Shown here: in pieces, positions 1 through 8,007 of the stretch | Layout of the letters: each line of letters opens with the position of its first letter | Numbering within the stretch: the stretch's first letter is position 1 | NCBI GenBank assembly: GCA_964555935.1 | Contig: CAZKUN010000194.1 | Coordinates: 1 to 17,998, forward strand | DNA from: CAZKUN01 sp964555935 | GTDB lineage: Bacteria; Armatimonadota; Zipacnadia; Zipacnadales; VGFC01 | Direction of reading: 5' to 3' | DNA: 17,998 nucleotides | The notes under the pieces: generated by a model | Told to the model about the DNA's origin: nothing | Databases searched by the model: none | What the model saw: the letters and a program-made list of their open reading frames with translations, nothing else | Program-made: the position numbers and the translations under genes

Positions 1-532
1 GGAGCACATCCACCGAAGCGTCGTCGAGCGTTGCGGTCACGCCCACCCCCTCAACCTCGATCATCACCGCGATCTTGCTGACCTCGGCATCGAAGGGCTC
101 GAACTCGTAGAGAGTCTCCTGCCAGTCACCGGTGAGCGCGATCGGCTCGTCCTGCCAGGGCGTCTCGTACCGAGGCTTCTCGCTCGGTTGGCGACGGTAG
201 TGGACGACGCCCAGCTTCACCTCGCCCGTGCCCTTCGCCCACGCGCTGAACCGGTATCGCAGGCCGGGCGTGACGGTGATCTGGCGCGAGTGGATCCGTC
301 CCCAATGGCGCCCGTCGCGCTCGTTGGCGCCCAGGACCGCCGCGCGCTTGCCGCTCCGCGACTCGTCGCCCGTCGCCAGCGATCCGGCCCAGTAATCGGG
401 CTGCGTCCACTTCGCCACGGCTTCGCCCGCGAGCGCCTCGAAGCCCCCATTCTGAAGCAGGTTCTCCTGGGCAACTGACCCGGCGCAGAGAATCAGGACC
501 AGCAGGATGATCGATGGAGTCTTCCGGACCAT
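1..532 (-). CDS. Secreted CBM4/9-like carbohydrate-binding protein (C-terminus beyond window)
   Basis: The first 177 codons of a minus-strand gene are open from the ATG at 532 to the left edge, so the C-terminus is missing. Residues 1-21 form a signal peptide: basic start (MVRK), a hydrophobic run of I/L/V, and an SVA-Q cleavage site. From about residue 25 the protein reads as a jelly-roll carbohydrate-binding module of the CBM4/9 type. It has the opening LLQNGGFE, a W near residue 42, a middle SGKRAAVLG strand, a YRFSAWAKG strand, and a closing strand with TLDDASVDV, where the LDDxxV pattern is typical of the last strand. GGGAG lies 8 nt before the start. Inference: it binds a polysaccharide outside the cytoplasm; a catalytic domain could follow outside the window. 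The gene is divergent from the glycoside-hydrolase-like gene at 666. The fold assignment is fairly secure; the ligand is unknown. Confidence 0.8.
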   Translation of the reverse strand, partial: MVRKTPSIILLVLILCAGSVAQENLLQNGGFEALAGEAVAKWTQPDYWAGSLATGDESRSGKRAAVLGANERDGRHWGRIHSRQITVTPGLRYRFSAWAKGTGEVKLGVVHYRRQPSEKPRYETPWQDEPIALTGDWQETLYEFEPFDAEVSKIAVMIEVEGVGVTATLDDASVDVL

Positions 533-665
533 GTGGTATCTCCCGCGCGTGGTGGCGACCAAGGTGACTCGCCCGCGTCGTGCGAACTGATCTGGTACGC
601 GTTGCTCCGGACTTGCTTCCCGGGTCGCGCGAAACCCTTCTTCGTCTCGTCGGGGAGGTCTCCAC
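533..665. promoter_or_regulatory. Divergent intergenic region, probable two-way promoter region
   Basis: This 133-bp gap separates the start codons of two divergent secreted-protein genes, so promoters for both must lie in it or very near it. I see no convincing -35/-10 pair. Ribosome binding sites close both ends: GGGAG for the left gene and GGGAGG at 656-661 for the right gene. The assignment rests on gene orientation only. Confidence 0.45.
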
Positions 666-3600
666 ATGTTCCACCGTCTGCTGATCGTCGCTACGGTCGC
701 CGCCTGGTCGCTCGTCGCTGAAGCGGCAGAATACGTCGTGCCAATCATGGCGGAGGCTCCGGTCATCGATGGCCGCGTGGAAACTGAAGAGTGGCGCGTC
801 TCGGCCGGATTCAGCGGGCTGGCAATGAACGGGCAGCTTGAGCGGAGGCAGGCGCGCGCTTACGTTGGCGCGACGGATGATACGTTCTACTTTGCGCTTT
901 GCTCCCAACTCCCCGATGACGGTGAGATCCTCGCCCAGGTCGCGGTCGATACGTTGAAGGTGGTCTACGACGATTCCGTCGAGGCCTGGATCGACCCGAC
1001 GCCCGGCGCGGAGAGCGGCGAGATGTTCCAGATGCTCGCGAACGCCGTCGGCAAGCGCGGCTACAAGCACCACGGCCGGGGCACGACGCGCGAGGACCCC
1101 GCCTGGAAGGGCGATTGGCGCCTTGCCAACGGATTCCACTACAACGAGTGGCACTGCGAGATCGCCGTCCCCATCGACCAGATTGCGCCTGGCCGCAAGG
1201 CCGACCAGGGAACGTGGGGGATCAACCTCTGCCGCAACTGGAAGCAGGACTGGGCTTTCAGTTCCATCAGCGGCGGCGCGTATGCTCCGGAGGGCCTCGT
1301 CTTCACCTTGGTCGATGGCGCGCCCGCCATCCACCACCAAACGCAGGGCGACCCGCTGACGGGCCGGATCGATACAGCGCTCGAACTCCACAATCCCGCG
1401 GACCAGCCCGTGACCCTATCCACCGAGTTCAAGATCACCCGCGACCTCATGCCCGAACTCGCGACGACCGAGACCATCACGCTCGCGGCCGGCGAGACGA
1501 AACGCGTCGGGCTGCAGGCGCAAGATGAATCGACGCGTCAGTTCCACCTCTCGCTGCGCGTGACGTCTGAAGATGGCGCCGCGACCCACTACGAGCGCAC
1601 CTACGCATGGAAAGCCGCCGAAGCATGGACGTGGACGGTGGCGAAGACCGATGCGTTGCCAATCGACATCCAGCACGCCTACTACCCCTACCTGAACCGG
1701 ATGCGCGTCCAGGCCGATGTCTCGAACCTCGCCGAGAACGCGACGCTGGAGAAGCTCACTTGCGTCGTTCGGCGGAAGGGCGAGACCAAGGCCATCAAGT
1801 CAGTCGCCTTCGACGAGTTCGCCGGCCCGAGGCAGGAGATCGCGTTCGATCTCCCACCGCTGGAGGGCGAGTACGAACTCGCGGCCACTGCCGAGGGCGA
1901 CAACGTTCCCGAAGGCGAGTTGGTCAAGGAGTTCGAGCGCACCGTCTACGAGTGGGAAGGGCTCGGGCTCGGCACATCGGATGAGGTCTACCCACCATTC
2001 ACGCCCATCGAGGTCGAGGGCAAGCGCGTCTCGACCGTGCTTCGCGACCATACGATGAACGACGAGGGGCTGTGGGACCAGGTGACTGCGGCTGGTGAGG
2101 ACCTGTTGGGGGCACCTATGTACTTCATCGGCCTGAGCGCGCTTGGCGCTCTAGACCTCCGGGTGACTGGTCAGGAGGCGAACGAGGTCGTCTGCGAAGC
2201 GAGCCGGGATGGCGCATCGGTCACGAGCACGTGGGACTACGATGGGATGATGCGCGTCGATCTCGAACTCGCGCCCGGCGACATTGACGAACTGACCCTC
2301 GTCATCGGTTTGCGCCCGGAACACGCCACGATGCTGCACGCCATGGGCGACGGCATCCGCAACACGCTGTATGAGATGGTGCCCGAGGGCACGGGCGTCG
2401 TCTGGACCAGCGAACGCGTGCAGGCCAACGATCTCCCCGCCAACTTCTGCAGCTACATCTACGTCGGCACGCCTAAGCGCGGGCTCTGCTGGTTCGCCGA
2501 GAACGACGCCGGATGGGGATGGGATCCGAGCACCCCGAACGTCACGATCACCCGGTCGCCGAGCTTCGTGCAGGTCACCATCGATCTCATCAATCAGCCC
2601 ACCACCATCACCGAGCCTCGCACGATCACCTTCGGCCTCCAGGCCGCGCCGGTCAAGCCGATGCTCGGCGATTGGCGTTACCGGTGGAAGCGTGACAACT
2701 ACACGCTGCTCGGCACTGATATCAACTGGTTCGCCCTGGGCAACTGCGGCGCCGTCTACCCGGCGAAGAAGGACCTCTACCTATGGGAGATGCTCAAGCG
2801 CGGCAACACCGAGGACCTCACCGATGAGGAGATCGACACGGTCATCGAGCGCGGCCGACCCTACTTCGCGCCTTACAACCGCGAGGAGCCTTGGGAGCGG
2901 CACGTGCGCTACAACCTGCGCGGTCGCCGCGACAAGGAGATGGTCCTCTATTACAACCGCGCCAGCTACCAGCTTGCTGACGAGTTCCAGACCTTCAAGG
3001 ACGAATGGGGGCTGACCGATTACCGCACCGTCGGCAAAGGCGACGGTATCGGCGAGATCAAGATCGTCCCCACCGACAGCTACATCGACCACGCGCTCTA
3101 CTGGTATGGCAAGGCCTTCGACGTTGCGGGCAGCAAGGGCGTCTACTGGGACAATTGGTTCTTCGTTGGCTCATACAACACGCGGATGACTCCGGCCTAC
3201 GCGCGCGATGATGGCTCGATCATGCCGTCTACGGGGGTATGGGGCCTCCGCGAGTTGGCCAAGCGCACCTTCGTCTACCTGAATGAACGCGGCGATTTTC
3301 CCATCACCATGGCGCACATGACCTCCACGAACATCCTCCCAATGCTGAGCTTCTGCACCGTGCAATACGACTGGGAGTGGAAGTACTCCCAGGGCGATGT
3401 TCAGCACCGTTTCCCGAGGGAGTACATCCAACTCGTCACCACTGGCGAGCTTGCCGGAGCGTGGCCCGTTCTGTTGCAGGACCACGGCAAACTGGCGCAG
3501 GATCCATGGACGCAGCGCACCTTCGCGGGCGTTTGCCTCGTGCATGAACTCGACGGATGGGGCGTGAGTGACGTCTGGCTGCCGCTGTTCGAGCCCGTCT

Positions 3601-3926
3601 GGACGATCCTCGACCGCGAGGGCGTCGAGGTCTATCGCTACTGGGACGACCGCCCGCAGCCTGTCGTCGCCGATAGCCCGGATCTCCCCACCATCATCTA
3701 CTCCGTGCCGGGCGAGGAGGCGATCTTCGCCGTCACCAGCTACGCCGAGGAGGACGTGGACGCCACGCTCACCATCGACGCCAAAGCCCTCGGGTTTGGC
3801 GAGGTCACCGCAGTGACCGACACTGAGAGTGGGGAAGAGCTGGCCGTCGTCAACGGCGCCCTCTCGCTTCCGATCAAGAAGCATGACGTCCGCCAGTTCC
3901 GGATTCTCCCGGGAGGTGCCAAGTGA
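666..3926 (+). CDS. Secreted glycoside-hydrolase-like protein, CBM9-like N-terminus, DUF6067-like body
   Basis: A 1086-residue protein starting 7 nt after a clear GGGAGG. Residues 1-21 are a signal peptide (cleavage near AEA-A). Residues about 28-215 read as a CBM9-like (DOMON-type) sugar-binding domain: APVIDGRVETEEW at the start, DDSVEAWIDP near 102-111, EIAVPI near 165-170, WGINLCRNW near 184-192. About 220-460 is beta-rich, Ig-like. From about 460 (YEWEGLGLGTSDEVYPPFTP) to 990 it resembles the proteins annotated as glycoside-hydrolase domain-containing (DUF6067), with a TIM-barrel-like part containing KGVYWDNWF near 823-831 and YDWEWKYSQGD near 900-910. A beta-sandwich C-terminal domain ends in DVRQFRIL. 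Aspartates in WDNW and acidic residues in YDWEW are candidate catalytic positions, but this is inferred by analogy and no active site is proven. It forms an operon with the LamG gene. The substrate cannot be read from the sequence. Confidence 0.82.
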   Translation: MFHRLLIVATVAAWSLVAEAAEYVVPIMAEAPVIDGRVETEEWRVSAGFSGLAMNGQLERRQARAYVGATDDTFYFALCSQLPDDGEILAQVAVDTLKVVYDDSVEAWIDPTPGAESGEMFQMLANAVGKRGYKHHGRGTTREDPAWKGDWRLANGFHYNEWHCEIAVPIDQIAPGRKADQGTWGINLCRNWKQDWAFSSISGGAYAPEGLVFTLVDGAPAIHHQTQGDPLTGRIDTALELHNPADQPVTLSTEFKITRDLMPELATTETITLAAGETKRVGLQAQDESTRQFHLSLRVTSEDGAATHYERTYAWKAAEAWTWTVAKTDALPIDIQHAYYPYLNRMRVQADVSNLAENATLEKLTCVVRRKGETKAIKSVAFDEFAGPRQEIAFDLPPLEGEYELAATAEGDNVPEGELVKEFERTVYEWEGLGLGTSDEVYPPFTPIEVEGKRVSTVLRDHTMNDEGLWDQVTAAGEDLLGAPMYFIGLSALGALDLRVTGQEANEVVCEASRDGASVTSTWDYDGMMRVDLELAPGDIDELTLVIGLRPEHATMLHAMGDGIRNTLYEMVPEGTGVVWTSERVQANDLPANFCSYIYVGTPKRGLCWFAENDAGWGWDPSTPNVTITRSPSFVQVTIDLINQPTTITEPRTITFGLQAAPVKPMLGDWRYRWKRDNYTLLGTDINWFALGNCGAVYPAKKDLYLWEMLKRGNTEDLTDEEIDTVIERGRPYFAPYNREEPWERHVRYNLRGRRDKEMVLYYNRASYQLADEFQTFKDEWGLTDYRTVGKGDGIGEIKIVPTDSYIDHALYWYGKAFDVAGSKGVYWDNWFFVGSYNTRMTPAYARDDGSIMPSTGVWGLRELAKRTFVYLNERGDFPITMAHMTSTNILPMLSFCTVQYDWEWKYSQGDVQHRFPREYIQLVTTGELAGAWPVLLQDHGKLAQDPWTQRTFAGVCLVHELDGWGVSDVWLPLFEPVWTILDREGVEVYRYWDDRPQPVVADSPDLPTIIYSVPGEEAIFAVTSYAEEDVDATLTIDAKALGFGEVTAVTDTESGEELAVVNGALSLPIKKHDVRQFRILPGGAK

Positions 3927-4717
3927 TGCTTGCCCTCCTGCTCATCGCCGCCGCCAGCCTCGCCCAGCCGGTGCGCGCGACGCCTGGCTTTGATCCCGCG
4001 GTCGCGTCTCTATCGCTGCCGCCGAGCTTCGAGGACCGGCTGATCTACTTCAACTCCTTCGACGATGGGGATGTCGAGCCCGACCTCGACGAGACAGGCG
4101 TCCAAGTGATCGCGACGCCTCCTGTTGATGGCGCGGGCATGCGTGGGGGTCGCGCGACGGCGGTCAAAGACGGCGTGCTTCAGTTGCGTTCGGAGGCGTT
4201 CAGCCCGCACGAGCCGCTCACGGTCAGCTTCTGGTGGGCGCTCGGCGAGGATGAGCGGATCGACGGGACCTTCGGGCTGTATCACCTGACCAACGGCCGG
4301 GCTATCGTCTCGCATTTCTCTCGTGGGAAAGGCGAGTGGTGCCAGCTCCCGCGCCCGACCGGCATCCTGCAGGTGTATTACTTCGATGGCATCGCCGACG
4401 TCAACGGCCTGTACGACCGCGACCTCGCCGCCCACTACGACCTCCGCAAGGATGCGTGGCACCACACATCAGTCGTCATCAGCGGGGCGTCGCTGGTTGA
4501 GGTCTACACGGATGGCACGCTCGCCTGGAAGACGCGCGTGAAGGGCCGCTCGTTCACGCCCGAGGACAAGCTCCACGATCTCACCATCGGAAGCCGCTGG
4601 GGCATCGCCGTCTCGTTCGACGAAGTGATGATCCACCGCCGCGCGCTCTCCGCCAACGAGATCCGCGACTACGTCACCGCCATCCGGCAGATGGCTGATG
4701 TAGACTACCCCCAATAG
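3926..4717 (+). CDS. Secreted LamG-fold (concanavalin A-like lectin) protein
   Basis: A 263-residue protein whose ATG at 3926 overlaps the TGA of the preceding gene (TGATG). A GTG at 3923 is a less likely start. GGGAGG at 3911-3916 inside the upstream gene gives 9-nt spacing to the ATG, indicating translational coupling. Residues 1-19 form a short signal peptide (MLALLLIAAASLAQPVRA). Residues about 38-255 match a LamG/Laminin_G_3 jelly roll. The pattern has LIYFNSFDD, LTVSFWWALGE, WHHTSVVISG near 178-187, VEVYTDGTLAWK near 191-202, LTIGSR, and FDEVMIHRRALSANEI near 231-246; that last run is the classic closing signature of the family. No catalytic domain is seen. Inference: it binds the same glycan that its operon partner attacks, or mediates adhesion. 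The fold is confident; the ligand is unknown. Confidence 0.87.
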   Translation: MLALLLIAAASLAQPVRATPGFDPAVASLSLPPSFEDRLIYFNSFDDGDVEPDLDETGVQVIATPPVDGAGMRGGRATAVKDGVLQLRSEAFSPHEPLTVSFWWALGEDERIDGTFGLYHLTNGRAIVSHFSRGKGEWCQLPRPTGILQVYYFDGIADVNGLYDRDLAAHYDLRKDAWHHTSVVISGASLVEVYTDGTLAWKTRVKGRSFTPEDKLHDLTIGSRWGIAVSFDEVMIHRRALSANEIRDYVTAIRQMADVDYPQ

Positions 4718-4765
4718 TCGAACCGATTCGCCTCCTCAAGTCACGTGGTTGGTGGAGACAGCCCA

Positions 4766-6157
4766 ATGAGCACGCCGCCCGACACCGACGCCAGCCTCGT
4801 CCACCGCACGCTTGCCGGCGACGCTATCGCCTTCACGGAACTCGCCGACCGCCACGTGCCCGGTCTCGTGGCCCTGGCGAGTTCCAGGCTCGGGGACATC
4901 GAGGCCGCCCGCGATGTCGCGCAGACGGCGATCTTCATCGCCTACCGCGACCTCGAGCAGCTTCAGGATCCCGCGCGCTTCGGCGCGTGGGTCCGCGGCG
5001 CCGCCCGCAACCTCGCCAGCCGAGCGCTCGAGCGTCGCGACCGCGAGAGAAGATTGGCCGAACGCTGGGGCGTTGCCGACGTTGCGACTGATCCGGCGGG
5101 CGACGCGGCGCGCAACCTGGCGTCCCGGCAAGTCCTCGCGGCAATCGACACGTTGCCGGAGCGGCACCGAGAGGTCGTCACGCGGTACTACCTGTTCGGC
5201 TTGGCGGTCGGCGATGTGAGTCGGGCGACGAACACGCCATCGGGCAGCGTGAAGCGGATGCTGTCCGAGGCGCGGGCTGTCCTCCGAGAGGAGCTGATCG
5301 AGATGGCACGAGAGGAAATGAGCGAGTACGGTCTGACCGACGAACATCGCGAGCGGTTGGCCAAGATCCCAAAGTTCCCGCGCGTCGAGCCGAAGATCAC
5401 CATCACGCCGATGGATCGACCCGCACCTGCGGTGAGGATCGTCTCGGTTCACGGGGGCTTCCCGACGCTCGTACCGGGCGCGGAGACGTGCTTCGCGGAC
5501 TACGACCACCCCGGCGGCAAGCTCTGCGGGCTGAGCCACGCGAGGACAGTGGGGCCGGTCACGGTCGAGGGCGAGGAATGCCTGCGGATCGACGATGTCA
5601 CCTTCGATGCAGACGGCAAGTTCGACGGCGGGTGGCGTCCGCACTACCGTCTCATCGACGAGAACACCGTGCTCTATTGCGCGAAGCAGTGGTCGATGTC
5701 GGGCAAGCCCGTCGAGGCCGCGCCGCTGCTGACGCCTAACCATCCAGACTGGGGCGAATCGCAACCCCACCCCGAGTCGCTTCTCCTCAGGCCCGGACAG
5801 GTTGCGCCGCCCGACGGCGACTGGAACGGCAATGTCGTCGATGAAGGCCTGTGTAAGGTGAAGATCGGCCGGCGGACCTTCGAGTGCGTCCGCCGAGTCG
5901 GCGGTGGGGGAGTGGAGGAATTCGAGTGGAGCGATGGCCCCGTCCCGGATGTGGCCACCGAGGAGTACTTCCTGCCCGACGGGCGCCTCTTGCTTTGGCG
6001 GCGCTACAACGGGATGGCGTGGTCGCGAAAGAACCCTCGCCGAGCGAAGTCGCGCGGCGCATACGAGTTGCTGGTCGAGGCGGGCCTGCCCGAACTTGAG
6101 GTGTTCGACCAAGTGTACAGGCTCTGGTATGACCAGATCCCGGAGTATGCGCTGTAG
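4766..6157 (+). CDS. ECF-type RNA polymerase sigma factor with long Cys-containing C-terminal domain
   Basis: A 463-residue protein. I choose the ATG at 4766, with GGAG 8 nt upstream, over a GTG at 4745. Residues about 10-92 are sigma-70 region 2: ALVHRTL-type opening (SLVHRTLAGD), AARDVAQTAIFIAYRDL near 47-63, and FGAWVRGAARNLASR. Residues about 120-178 are region 4: LAAIDTLPERHREVVTRYYLFG, then a helix-turn-helix ending SGSVKRMLSEARAVLREEL. ECF factors usually end here at around 180-200 residues. This one continues through a proline-rich linker (about 200-225) into about 240 more residues with no membrane segment. All six cysteines (242, 254, 272, 305, 363, 374) lie in this tail. I do not recognise the tail; it is predicted mostly beta, with YFLPDGRLLLWRRYNG near 401-416. 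No anti-sigma gene adjoins it. Inference: the tail replaces an anti-sigma factor as the sensor or autoinhibitor. The sigma assignment is secure; the tail function is open. Confidence 0.9.
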   Translation: MSTPPDTDASLVHRTLAGDAIAFTELADRHVPGLVALASSRLGDIEAARDVAQTAIFIAYRDLEQLQDPARFGAWVRGAARNLASRALERRDRERRLAERWGVADVATDPAGDAARNLASRQVLAAIDTLPERHREVVTRYYLFGLAVGDVSRATNTPSGSVKRMLSEARAVLREELIEMAREEMSEYGLTDEHRERLAKIPKFPRVEPKITITPMDRPAPAVRIVSVHGGFPTLVPGAETCFADYDHPGGKLCGLSHARTVGPVTVEGEECLRIDDVTFDADGKFDGGWRPHYRLIDENTVLYCAKQWSMSGKPVEAAPLLTPNHPDWGESQPHPESLLLRPGQVAPPDGDWNGNVVDEGLCKVKIGRRTFECVRRVGGGGVEEFEWSDGPVPDVATEEYFLPDGRLLLWRRYNGMAWSRKNPRRAKSRGAYELLVEAGLPELEVFDQVYRLWYDQIPEYAL

Positions 6158-6254
6158 CCGGTCCCGCCGACTTGACACCGTGCCTGAGAAGACCGACCAT
6201 GCCCGCGTGTTCGGGGCGCCCCGTTCACGAGCGCGCGGGGCCGTGGGAGGCCAC

Positions 6255-7031
6255 ATGACGACAGGTCGGTCCAATGTCAGAGGGTCCGACATTACAGCCG
6301 CACTACGCCGCGTCGGGATCGGGCCGGGCGACGTGGTGTTTGCGCATTCATCGCTGAGCGCGTTTGGGCACGTCGAAGGCGGGGCGGATGCCGTCATTGA
6401 TGCGCTGCTGGATGCGGTCGGGGGGAACGGCACTGTCGTGTTGCCCGCCTTCACTTGGGGGCGCTATCACGCCGTCGTCGAGCCCGTCGTGTTCGACACC
6501 GCCCGCGAGCCGGTGAAGGATGAGGTAGGGATCATCCCAGAGACCTTTCGCCTGCGCCCGGATGCGTTGCGCAGCACCCACATCTGCCACTCGGTCGCGG
6601 CGATCGGGCCGCAAGCGCCGGAGGTGATGGGCGACGGCGTGAAGAGCTTCGGCGAGGGCAGCACGTTCGCTCAGCTAGAGGCGCTCGACGCCTGGTATCT
6701 GTTCCTGGGCGCCCAGATGGGGTCGTGCACCGCGTTGCATCACGTCGAGGATCTGATGCGGGTGCCTTATCGCGCCTATCGCGACTTCGCTGGATCCGAG
6801 ATCGTCCTCGCTGACGGTACCCGTACGCCGTGTCGGTCGGTTGAGTTCCTCCCCAAGCCGGGAGTGCGCCAGGATATTGGCAAGATGGAGCGCGTCTTTA
6901 CCGAACGCGGCGCGCTGCGCGCGACCACCGTCGGTGACGCGAGGGTCATGAACCTGCGCATCCGTGACGTGGTGCGGATCGGCGTGGAGTGCCTCTCGGG
7001 CGACATCGAATACCTGTTTGCCGATCGGTAG
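6255..7031 (+). CDS. AAC(3)-family (Antibiotic_NAT fold) N-acyltransferase
   Basis: A 258-residue protein starting at the ATG that follows GGGAGG by 4 nt. The frame is open further upstream but that part has no family resemblance. The length fits the aminoglycoside 3-N-acetyltransferase family (about 260-280 residues). Visible family blocks are GPGDVVFAHSSLSAFG near 23-38, a glycine-rich GNGTVVLPAFTWG near 57-69, the RSTHICHSVAAIG block near 106-118 corresponding to the usual RSxHPTHSxxAxG, GEGSTFAQL near 133-141, and GSCTALHHVED near 156-166 with the conserved His/Glu. The family transfers an acyl group from acyl-CoA to an amine. Many environmental members are not resistance enzymes, and nothing here shows drug resistance. 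The context suggests action on an amino sugar or other amine, but that is inference. It is cytoplasmic. It converges with the heparinase gene, leaving only 10 bp. Confidence 0.88.
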   Translation: MTTGRSNVRGSDITAALRRVGIGPGDVVFAHSSLSAFGHVEGGADAVIDALLDAVGGNGTVVLPAFTWGRYHAVVEPVVFDTAREPVKDEVGIIPETFRLRPDALRSTHICHSVAAIGPQAPEVMGDGVKSFGEGSTFAQLEALDAWYLFLGAQMGSCTALHHVEDLMRVPYRAYRDFAGSEIVLADGTRTPCRSVEFLPKPGVRQDIGKMERVFTERGALRATTVGDARVMNLRIRDVVRIGVECLSGDIEYLFADR

Positions 7032-7041
7032 CAAGCGCCTC

Positions 7042-8004
7042 CTACTCCGTCGGCACAATTCCATCCGCCAACGCCCGCTCGTCCCCATCCGGCGCGATGC
7101 TGCCGCCGACTTCGTCCTTGGCGAAACGGATCTGGCTGGCGCCCATGCTGACGACGATCTCGTCGCCTTCGATCTGCGCCGTCGCGCCAGGCGCTTCGTC
7201 AACGGTCGAATCGGTGGCCGTCAGCACGTGCAGGAAGTAGTCCACCGTCGATGGCGTCGTCGGTGAGACCTGGACGCGGCATTCCATCAGCGGACCTGGT
7301 GGATCCCGATCGAGCGGGTAGTCCTTCCCGTCGTATTGGTACTGCGCGTCGCCGGACGCCAGGCTAACTTGCGCGTCGACCGGCAGCAGTTGCTGCACGA
7401 ACAGGCGGCCGTCGCCGTTGGTGATCGTCAGCGTGTCACCATCGACGGTCGGCGTCTTCGCGGCCTGGAGCTGCCATGTCTTCCGGTAGTCCGCATTGGT
7501 CGATTCGACCCGGTCGAGAATGACAAACCGACTCGGCCGCATGTAGAGGATCTGGCGCGTCCAGGACTTCAGTTTCTCGGGGATGTAAGCGCCCGTGCAG
7601 TCGGCCGCAACATAGACGTAGTCGCCCGTGTCCTCGAACGCGAGGATGTCTCCCGTTTCCAGCGCGTCGCGCTCATCTTCCCATGCCTGCACGTCCACCG
7701 CCGCGCCGTTGTGATGCCGCCAGTTGTGGTGTTGGCCGCCGTCGTTTCCCGTCACATCGCCCGCGCGGATTCCCGGCCACGTCTCCCCCGGCATGTTCAC
7801 CAGCATCACGCTGTGGGCGATCGACCTCACGCTGTAGTTCACGTCGTGGAAGCCGCCGAAACTGGAGTAATACCCGCCATCGCCGGCGAGATCAGCGCTC
7901 TTGTAGATCCCGAACTGGCCGACGTCGAGGTGCTGGTGCGCGGTGAATCGGTCGCCGCATCTGAAGAAGAAATGCACCGCGTCATCGTCCCAGGAACTCC
8001 GGGC
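7042..8004 (-). CDS. Heparinase II/III-family lyase, C-terminal part after an in-frame stop (probable pseudogene fragment)
   Basis: This frame continues in phase directly after the TAA at 8005-8007 and ends in TAG at 7042-7044. It carries the heparinase II/III C-terminal beta-sandwich (PF07940-like). Features are ARSSWDDDAVHFFFRCGDRF, then HQHLD with the two family histidines, then NYSVRSIAHSVMLVN, where a His and nearby Tyr are expected, then WTRQILYMRPSRFVILDRV, and a final beta-rich domain. No ATG exists at its beginning. The first alternative start is a GTG at 7977, which would lose the ARSSWDDDA part of the first strand. I see no ribosome binding site for it, so independent translation is unlikely. 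Read through, both parts make one 674-residue chain, a normal length for the family. Eliminative cleavage of uronic-acid polysaccharides is the family activity; the substrate here is unknown. Confidence 0.82.
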   Translation of the reverse strand, partial: ARSSWDDDAVHFFFRCGDRFTAHQHLDVGQFGIYKSADLAGDGGYYSSFGGFHDVNYSVRSIAHSVMLVNMPGETWPGIRAGDVTGNDGGQHHNWRHHNGAAVDVQAWEDERDALETGDILAFEDTGDYVYVAADCTGAYIPEKLKSWTRQILYMRPSRFVILDRVESTNADYRKTWQLQAAKTPTVDGDTLTITNGDGRLFVQQLLPVDAQVSLASGDAQYQYDGKDYPLDRDPPGPLMECRVQVSPTTPSTVDYFLHVLTATDSTVDEAPGATAQIEGDEIVVSMGASQIRFAKDEVGGSIAPDGDERALADGIVPTE

Positions 8005-8007
8005 TTA
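8005..8007 (-). other. In-frame TAA interrupting the heparinase-family gene
   Basis: On the minus strand the reading frame runs GYV-TAA-ARSSWDDDAVHFFFR. The phase is the same on both sides, so this is a single-codon interruption at codon 354, not a frameshift. Relatives usually have an aromatic or aliphatic residue here, so TAT/TAC to TAA is the simplest change. None of the nine complete genes in the window ends in TAA: five use TAG and four use TGA. Confidence 0.85.

Noticed and set aside
584..587. GAAC occurs in all three divergent intergenic regions (584-587, 9088-9091, 17378-17381), as in ECF-type -35 elements, hinting at a shared sigma-factor target.
   Set aside because: No consistent -10 partner lies at 16-17 nt in the three regions, and a 4-mer is too short to be meaningful by eye.
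6172..6200. TTGACA at 6172-6177 upstream of the AAC(3)-family gene as a sigma-70 promoter.
   Set aside because: At 17-nt spacing the -10 would be GACCAT, matching only three of six positions, so the hexamer may be chance.
5904..6254. An extra N-terminal 117 residues for the AAC(3)-family protein.
   Set aside because: This extension overlaps the end of the sigma factor gene in another frame, shows no domain, and the ATG at 6255 has a GGGAGG before it and fits the family length.
4736..6454. A 572-codon open frame on the minus strand opposite the sigma factor gene, with similar long antisense frames at 126-1391 (-) and 7336-9021 (+).
   Set aside because: The products are Arg/Ala/Val-rich without recognisable domains and lie exactly opposite genes with clear families. 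Long antisense frames are expected in high-GC DNA.
7032..7041. Terminator between the convergent acyltransferase and heparinase genes.
   Set aside because: The gap is only 10 bp and no hairpin is visible; any terminator must lie inside the coding ends.
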